Of a stretch of 64,000 nucleotides of DNA, positions 57,311-64,000 are shown one piece after another. The notes under the pieces were generated by a model. That model was given only the letters and a program-made list of their open reading frames with translations. It ran no database searches and was not told where the DNA came from. The DNA comes from Ephydatia muelleri. Lineage: Eukaryota; Porifera; Demospongiae; Spongillida; Spongillidae. The position numbers and the translations under genes were made by a program. The DNA lies in assembly GCA_013339895.1 (NCBI GenBank), contig JABACO010000023.1, positions 3,516,199 through 3,580,198 on the forward strand, given 5' to 3'. The first letter of the stretch is position 1; the number at the start of each line of letters is the position of its first letter.

Positions 57311-59395
57311 TCTGTTCCACTCTACACATACATGTACAATAAAGTTCATTGCCATAGACCATCCCCTTAAAATAAAAATACAAACCTGTGTGGTATACAT
57401 CCCTTTTCATCCAGAAGAGGAAGTACAGCGCACTAGTTGTAAACAGAGGATTAAATGAGCGTACAAGGTAGGATGATATGTACTTTGTTACTAATGTGAG
57501 AGGGCAAGGAACAGCAATCTGATAAGTCTGATGAGTATACATGACATGTACAGTATTCAACTAGTGCGATATAAGACATGCAACATTGTGCTGATGGCCA
57601 TGGAAAGTAGGCCCTGTTCGGATGTTAGCTACATGGCGATGAAATTACTGACCCTACTATCGTTGCAGATTGTGGTAGGGCCCCCTGTGGTAAGCTTACA
57701 CAGACATACCGATGCAAGCTGGTAAGAATATTCATTATACTGCTGGCAGACTCCAAAAGAGAAAAAAGGCTGTAAGCTGTTATAGGTGAGATGTTCCACT
57801 TGTACAGAGTTCTAGAAGAGGTGTACTAAGGGAAAGAGAATACTTCTAGAGAGGACTACATACAACAATACAGAGCAAAAACCAGTGTGCATGCAACTTT
57901 GTGCACGGCAATGTATGTAGGCCTACAGAGAAACAATCCTATGGGTATAGCTACATGTACCGGTACTTGTACCTGTAGTTATTTTGCAAGGGAGGGCTCT
58001 ATGTTATATACAGAGAAACCAGTCAGATGAAAATTGGTTATGAAAAGAATCGTTTTCAGCTTGTTCGCTTCTTCACTCGTAACAACGATAACCACAATAA
58101 TGTCATGTTTTCATCCAAAATGGCTGCATTGTGACTGTGTTTATGCTACCATGTGACAATAAAAAGAAAACGACAGTTTTCATTAAACCAGCGTTTCATA
58201 TAGAAATATCTGCTTTTAATGTGTGTGAAATTATGGTAGCATAAACACAACGCAATACGAGACAAACAGCTAAATGCGTTCGCTCTAAAACAACACATTG
58301 TAGCCGCAGACCTCAAACTGTTCACCGCTTTCAACATTGGCCCAACCAAGCGATGTGGTTATGTGCGTGGTAGTTACATGCTGTTTCCAGAAGGGGTAGA
58401 ATGAGCTAAAGATATTTCTGCTTAACGATGGACACAAACTTCCAAAAATAGAACCAAAAAGTCACGTAACAAGTTTCAATTTCCAAATGGATTTCTTCAT
58501 TATTGTTTTAAAAACAATTCCAAACATTGAAGCGCAGGGCGGAAACTGAAAAATGTATAGTCAGGCTTCCACTGTAAGGAGGTGATACCGCTTGGAAGTT
58601 AGCACCACATTCCTCAGCACCACGTTCCAATCTAATTACATTACCATGTAACCGTACGGCTAATTATTTCATGGCACTTGGTTTCACAACATTCAGTATT
58701 CGTAGATGTATGAATGAGTATAACACTAAGCAGTCTATGCTGCTGCATTTTTTGCAGGCAGCGTGTGGCTGAGGTAGCTTTTTTTTTTTCTTTTTTTTTT
58801 TTTTTCTTTTGCAACTTGCCGTGACAATTTCAAGGTCCACATCAACACGCTGTGATAATCTGCAGGAAAATGGTTACCCTAAAGTATGATACAACGTCAT
58901 ATGGCAACTAACCTCCGGCCATACCATGTGCCTGTTCACACTGGATAGAAGCAAAGAAAGCTACCTTTACGTCACTCTCAACCCCATGAGGTAGTACTCT
59001 ACCTCATATGCCTTCAGTACATGCTCCTGATGAAATTTATGTCATGTGTAGTATTGCTGGGCACATACCATATCAAGTAATTTTGAAGTGGCCAGTTTGC
59101 ATTCACTTTCTGGAGCTGCTTTATGATGCTCCTCAAATCGTGGTCCCCATCAATAACATCCGTGTTGATGGCTGGAAGTAAATTGCATATATACTATAAT
59201 CCAAAGTGTGCACTATTTATGATGCATACCTCAAGCTCTTTCACTGCATGTTTGTCTTAACAGTGTTCTTTAGAACAGTGAGTGCCTTAATATTGGATTG
59301 CCATGGTTACAACTTCCAAACGTCCCACTACAGCCTATTACCTGTCAGATGGTCTGGTTTTGGCATGGAAAATATGTAAGGTAGTGTTCCTCCCC

Positions 59396-59396
<1 letters not shown>
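57311..59396. other. Noncoding; one small inverted repeat and a solitary MITE arm
   Basis: TGTGTTTATGCTACCAT at about 58136 and its complement at about 58234 form a small foldback. A T-rich run lies at 58779-58808. The solitary arm of the Tc1/mariner-like MITE is at 57665-57708. Confidence 0.5.

Positions 59397-59442
<46 letters not shown>
59397..59442. repeat. C46 homopolymer
   Basis: Uninterrupted run. Confidence 0.9.
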
Positions 59443-59443
<1 letters not shown>

Positions 59444-59990
59444 TGGTGTGGCAAAATATCATCCGAAATCAGGAACCAAATAGCACCTGCAGCAAGATCA
59501 GTACCATCAACACTACTGTCTACACTTGTGTCACCATCTTCCTTGTCACTTCCATCTTGGAGACTTCCATCCGTGTCTTTATCCAGCTAGTAAATACCAG
59601 CCAAATTCATCTCTTGAAATTTGATAATACCTGGCCAGTATACTTACTCAACTGTTATGTGATTTGTTATGAAACAATGATTTGAATAGATAAAAAATTT
59701 GTTTCAATTCCTCACATCTGCAAAAACCCTGCTTATCACCTGGGTTATCGATTATCGATGCCCTTTTGGATGCTTGTTGTAGGTAATGAGTACCTACTGA
59801 TAGTTCATAAACCATCTGGGCTTGAAATCGTTGCATCATTTCATCAGTAAGTAAAAACAGAAGCAAAATAATCATTGAATACAATACATTTATCATGATT
59901 CGAAACAGCCAATATATTATTGGACTCAACTAGAGGAGGGATACTCTGTGAGGTGTAGCAAGTTTTGAATTCACATAGGAATAAGGATGA
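59443..59990. other. Noncoding or undetermined
   Basis: A plus-strand frame (59443-59685) and a minus-strand frame (59648-59929) are open for 80-93 codons, but I recognise neither. An acidic minus-strand frame (DKDTDGSLQDGSDKEDGD, about 59585-59530) preceded by TTTACTAG could be a small exon. Confidence 0.25.
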
Positions 59991-60009
59991 CAAGCATTTT
60001 CTTTTTTAA

Positions 60010-61018
60010 AGAACATTCAATTCCTGAGACAAGATGAAATCTCTAACAGCTTTGTCATATAGCCAGCAAAGTATTTATAACGAACCCTGTCTTTACTGTA
60101 ATACACTTTCTTCATTGCAAGCAGGTGTCTTATATGCTTAGGATAAGAGAATGGTTTATGAGACTGGTAATGGCGAGGTACAAATTGAGCTATACAGGAG
60201 TGCAATACGTTTGATATTTTAGACCATAACACTTCCGACAGACAAACTATTACTGCACAGGAGAGACCAATCAATATCCTTAATAATGGATATCATAGAA
60301 CAAATAGTCAGTGTTATATAAGTCAAGAAAACATCTGTTTCACCCATCACTGATCATATTAGGACAATAATCCGAAAAATGTATAGCTGCGTGATCACAC
60401 GAAGAAGAGAATGGTTAAACAATAGAAATGTCTCAGATCAACTTGAGAGAGGAAACTAAGACCAAATTAATACAGTTGGAACCAAGAGTAGGCTGTGTGA
60501 CTATATGAGTAAGGCCATTTTGTGTGACACAATTTCAAAAACAAATCATGAGAAGACTGATAGGGACATCCCAATTGATATCAGGTAGATTGAAGTCTCC
60601 AACAATAAACAAACGATGATTTTGTCATAGATAGAAAATCAATGAGTGAGCACAGAGTAATAATGTTTACACTGTTGACACATGATGGGGGATTGTAGAA
60701 ACAAATGAAAAGATAACAAGAGGCTGTGGAATACACTAAATCAAATGCCACACGTTCTAAAGAACTGTATATAGGTAGCAAATCAAAACTCACAACAGCA
60801 ACACCACCATAGCCATCAGGTCGATCCTTTCTGAACAAATCATACGCAGTGTTAGACAGAAGGAGGGAATCAGGAAAATCATGTCTCAACCACGACTCAG
60901 TTACAAAGATCACATCAAAATCAGAAGATTGCAACAAACATGATAAATTCAAGCTTATTCTTAAGCGTAAACAATTTACAACATAATATGCCAGTACTTG
61001 CCTCGCAAACGTGGACAA
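60010..61018 (-). pseudogene. LINE (non-LTR retrotransposon) ORF2 remnant, endonuclease part
   Basis: The minus-strand frame 61018-60581 carries the middle of an APE-type endonuclease: FDVIFVTESWLRHDFPDS, then AYDLFRKDRPDGYGGVAVV and CYLFICFYNPPS. The following GDFNLP block is present but one frame off (near 60590), so a frameshift has occurred. A further segment at about 60190-60090 (FVPRHY ... MKKVYYSKDR) matches the linker that precedes reverse transcriptase in CR1/Jockey-like LINEs. Reverse transcriptase itself is not seen. Intact elements use this endonuclease to nick the target for integration (established knowledge). This copy is truncated and dead. Confidence 0.8.
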
Positions 61019-61420
61019 ACACCTACACCTGCTATGAATTACTCATTACCTAGCAACGACCTCATTTTGTCCTTAATTACAAGCTGCCTTTGTTTACAGC
61101 TTTGCACTTTGTTACACTTCACATGGCATTTATAACAAGCACAAAGTTAGTATTAGCACTCCATGCTCTACCAAAAGATGTTAAAAACATGGTACAACAG
61201 TTCCTTAGCGCTCGGTTTTGTTACTGGAAGCTAGCCTATATGCTTATGGTAGTTATGCAGTTTCCATGGACTGTTTTCCAGGATACCTGCTTATCTTTGA
61301 CCAGCAACACTGTCTGTAGGATATGCACTCCTACATGCATACACATGTGTAAAGTGTATGGCTGATGATGACCTGTATAATTACAACGTTTACTTTGCAA
61401 TGTCAATAGCATGCTTAGAC
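61019..61420. other. Noncoding; nothing identified
   Basis: A plus-strand frame of 91 codons (61090-61365) has no recognisable content. Confidence 0.35.
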
Positions 61421-61760
61421 TAGTTATAAACCTTTATCATGCATCTTCAGACCAAGTTCGCTTCAATTGCCTTAACAGCATGCTCCATTGATTGATAGCA
61501 TGGCCTGCAGAAAGTTTTGGGAGATCCATTTGCAGGCAATTGCATTGGTCATGTCAATGTGTTAATGCCAAAGGCCCTTTGCAAATTGAATGCATTCAGA
61601 GTGCAGTTGTGTAGTCTTCACATTTCGCTTTCCTTTCTTCATCTTGACACCACAAACTCTGCAACAACACCTCAAATCACACGGAAGATCACTTTGCATC
61701 ATTGATTTGTGTGGCACAATGTTCAAGTGTTTGATTTTGGCATGAATCGGTTCGTGTTGT
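61420..61760 (-). pseudogene. N-terminal fragment of a RAG1-N-like protein, broken
   Basis: Minus strand: CRVCGVKMKKGKRNV and a short helix (LHSECIQFAK), then after a +1 shift near 61575 AFGINTLT, a stop, and then FCRPCYQSMEHAVKAIEANL. The order 'C-x-x-C ... FGI ... FC-x-x-C' matches the start of RAG1-N-terminus-like proteins, the same family as 38460-40180. Only the N-terminus is here. It may be part of a second decayed element. Confidence 0.55.
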
Positions 61761-62675
61761 TTGGTAGCATAAAGTGATGCCAATAAAGCGATTGCCACAA
61801 ACAATAACATGCTTAGAAGGCTGTACCTGGACCTCAAAAAGTATGTTTAAATATTCAGCTCGAATCCTCTGGCGGATTGTTTATAAATTCAGCTCAAACA
61901 CTCTGGCGGATTGCAAGCAAAAGGCCTTTCAAGTGAGGGATCGAATGGCTGTCTTTACGGTACTTTGGATGTGCGCAACTTTATATTTATTAAGTGGCAC
62001 TTTTTAAATACAGATTTGAAAGAGTTAAGAATCAGTCTGCTTTGTGAACAGGTTTGTATATATATGTTTGAGAGTACGATAGCTGTGAATAAAAGGAAAC
62101 TTGTTGCAGATCATAATAACCGATTTCCACCCAAACACTGTATCAGATCCATTCCATCTTTTCTTACTTTGGCTGGAACGCTACCTCGCAAACATGTGCT
62201 GCTCCTACCTGCCGAGTGAATTAATTACAGGTCAGGGTCACATATCAACCATCCATACCCACTTGCAGCAATAGACATGTAGTGATCTGAACTACATGTA
62301 TGTGAACATACTAACACTATCCTGGTATATGGCGTACATTGTACATCATGAGTACAATGATCAGGTTCATCAAAATTGTAGGTGGTTTGTTCTATGACCA
62401 TTTCTAAATGCATCTTATTACGACAGCTTTGTTTTGAGACAATATTGTACACTTTTGTCAGTCTACTACTGTATTTTGTACAAAAAATCTTGTATGTGAT
62501 TACAAATGGTTCTGGGTTTGCATAGACATGCATGGATTGATTTGCTTGCTTCAACTTTGTTTTGTAAACTGCCTGTATCAGCTCACAGGCTATTCTGACA
62601 CACACACAATGTATAGGTATGTTCATATGTTACAATGACATTAAAGGCTACATGGAGTCTACCTACACACTGTAC
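61761..62675. other. Noncoding, right half is ankyrin-cassette intron sequence
   Basis: From about 62225 the sequence matches intron blocks at 32400-32760 and 63160-63540 (AATAGACATGTAATGATCTG, CATGAGTACAATGATCAGG). An open minus-strand frame of 133 codons across it is intronic. Confidence 0.7.
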
Positions 62676-62761
62676 CTTATTGGTCTGATTGACATTAGCT
62701 CCTGCTTCAATGAATGTCTTCGTCCTTCACCACTTGCTCTGTACAGTGGACTCTTACCACG
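62676..62761 (-). pseudogene. Broken ankyrin exon with a 13-base deletion
   Basis: Minus strand, 86 instead of 99 bases. The segment that encodes H-L-D-I-V is deleted (ATCTTGACATAGT missing relative to sister exons), which shifts the frame. Splice sites are still present. Confidence 0.85.
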
Positions 62762-62879
62762 CTGTAATACAAATGCCATCATAACCAGAGGCTAGACCAG
62801 TATACAACTGAATAAGTTACATACGTGTATTCACGCACTCATGATCACATACCAAATGCAAGAGGACTCCATTATTATC

Positions 62880-62946
62880 ACCATAAGGTCTATGGGATAG
62901 CACCTGTTTGGCAAACAGTGGACTCCAACCAGACCAGTGGAGGTGA
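62880..62946 (-). pseudogene. Ankyrin exon stub fused to an intron block
   Basis: Only the first dozen bases of an ankyrin exon (GGTTGGAGTCCACTG on the minus strand) remain, directly joined to the TTTGCCAAACAGGTGCTATC intron block. Product of an internal recombination. Confidence 0.7.
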
Positions 62947-63614
62947 GTGTTGAAGTATTACAAGACAAATGTACATGTGAACATTTCTGTACATGCACAT
63001 TAATAACTAGAATATTGTTAGATCATTATAGTATTCACCAGTGATTTACTATTTGACATCAACAATATTTTGGGACAGTATAGCACTTTATATAATCTAG
63101 ACCACATACAGTACAGTGTACATGTTCACAGCAACACTGTAAAGTATTCACTAATTTAACAATCACACAAGCATATACATTTGCCACTACATGCACATAT
63201 CAACCATCCATACCCACATGCAGCAATAGACATGTAATGATCTGAACTACATGTATGTGAACATACTAACACTATCCTGATATATGGCGTATATTGTGCA
63301 TCATGAGTACAATGATCAGGTTCATCAAACTTCTAGGCGCTTTTGTTCTAAGATCATTTCTAAATGCATCTTATTATGACTGCATTCTTTGAGACAATGG
63401 TGTACATTTTTGTAAGTTTACTACTGTATTTTGTACAATCTTGTATGTGATTCAAATGGTTGTGGGTTTGCATAGACATACATGAGTTGATTTGCTTACT
63501 TCAATGTTGCTTTATATTGGCTCACAGGCTATGCTGACACACAAAAAAATATATAGGTGTGTTCATGTATTGCAATGACACTAAAGGCTACATGTAGTCT
63601 ACCTACACCTGTAC

Positions 63615-63713
63615 CTTATCAGCCAGATTGACATTATCTCCTGATTCAATGAGTGTCTTCACTATGTCAAGATGTCCAGTATAACTTGCTAGGTACAGTG
63701 GACTCTTACAATC
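63615..63713 (-). CDS. Ankyrin exon of a third array, minus strand
   Basis: 99 bases, phase 0, begins DCKSPLYLASYTGHLDIVKT and ends NLADK. TTGCAG before and GTACAG after. Intact. Its gene continues beyond the window, and the broken exon at 62676 lies downstream of it. Confidence 0.8.
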
Positions 63714-63899
63714 CTGCAATACAAATATTATCATAACCAGAGGCTGGACCAGTGAAGGTGAGTGTTAAAATAAACTACATGACAGAGATGTACAATTCAA
63801 CTGACATCTACAACTGCATAAGTTACATACGTGTATTCACGAACTCATGATCACATTGCAAATGTAAGAGGACTCCATTATTATCACCATAAGGTCTAT

Positions 63900-64000
63900 G
63901 GGATAGCACCTGTTTGGCAAACAGTGGACTCCAACCATCCTGCAATGCAAATGTCATCATAACCAGAGGCTGGACCAGTGGAGGTGTTTAAGTATTACAT
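63900..64000 (-). pseudogene. Second ankyrin exon stub
   Basis: Same fusion as at 62880-62946: the first bases of an ankyrin exon with its acceptor (63924-63950) joined to the CAAACAGGTGCTATCCC block. Recurrence of the same junction suggests the stub itself was duplicated. Confidence 0.65.

Noticed and set aside
61562-61837. Membrane protein from a hydrophobic N-terminal stretch (LLSMLLFVAIALLASLYA)
   Set aside because: The stretch lies upstream of the CxxC finger of a RAG1-N-like fragment and is more simply explained as noncoding or 5' sequence of that decayed gene.
62225-62626. 133-codon minus-strand frame
   Set aside because: The same sequence recurs in introns near 8600, 26000, 32500 and 63300 with the frame not conserved.

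Overview
This is eukaryotic, intron-rich DNA. The likeliest source is a marine invertebrate, and I infer a sponge (demosponge). Reasons: introns are GT-AG; ankyrin repeats are encoded one per exon and joined to a coiled coil and a TKL-type kinase; fibronectin-III exons are present; DNA transposons, Ty3/gypsy and LINE debris are dense; and CA/TG microsatellites and long G/C homopolymers are very common. There is a 1000-base assembly gap (24952-25951). Nothing looks bacterial: I see no operons and no CRISPR. I cannot prove the species from sequence alone.

Layout. 0-6 kb holds an isolated coding exon (minus), a hAT-type element with an 8-bp target duplication (1045-1990), and a five-exon unidentified minus-strand gene (5811-2801). 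One intron of that gene contains a complete 1839-bp transposon with 100-bp inverted repeats, a 9-bp target duplication and a RecQ-helicase exon inside it. 8.4-18.2 kb is the best preserved gene of the window: six ankyrin exons on the plus strand, then one large exon with a seven-fold 14-residue coiled-coil repeat and a kinase domain. 19.6-24.7 kb is a decayed M1 aminopeptidase N gene.

26-38 kb is a second ankyrin gene on the minus strand (start exon 37885, then single-repeat exons at about 37.2, 32.9, 32.1 and 27.4 kb). It is invaded by two copies of one Ty3/gypsy element at the same site with the same 5-bp target duplication, which shows that the element inserted first and was then copied with its host exon. 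38.5-40.2 kb is a broken RAG1-N-terminus/RING-like gene on the minus strand, and a fragment of the N-terminus of the same kind of protein lies at 61.4-61.8 kb. 40.9-41.8 kb is a clean hAT-type non-autonomous element. 43-45 kb and 54-55 kb carry a MITE family. 45.8-47 kb has fibronectin-III exons. 47-60 kb is mostly duplicated noncoding DNA, simple repeats and a 998-bp foldback element. 60-61 kb is a LINE endonuclease remnant. 62.6-64 kb is the edge of a third ankyrin array (minus).

How the genes relate. The unifying process is amplification of an 'exon plus flanking intron' cassette carrying one phase-0 ankyrin repeat of 33 residues. The same intronic blocks recur on both strands over the whole window. 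The plus-strand cluster ends in a kinase. The minus-strand arrays have no kinase exon in view; one could lie in the gap or outside the window. Several array members are broken by frameshift, so birth and decay of ankyrin units is visible in one locus.
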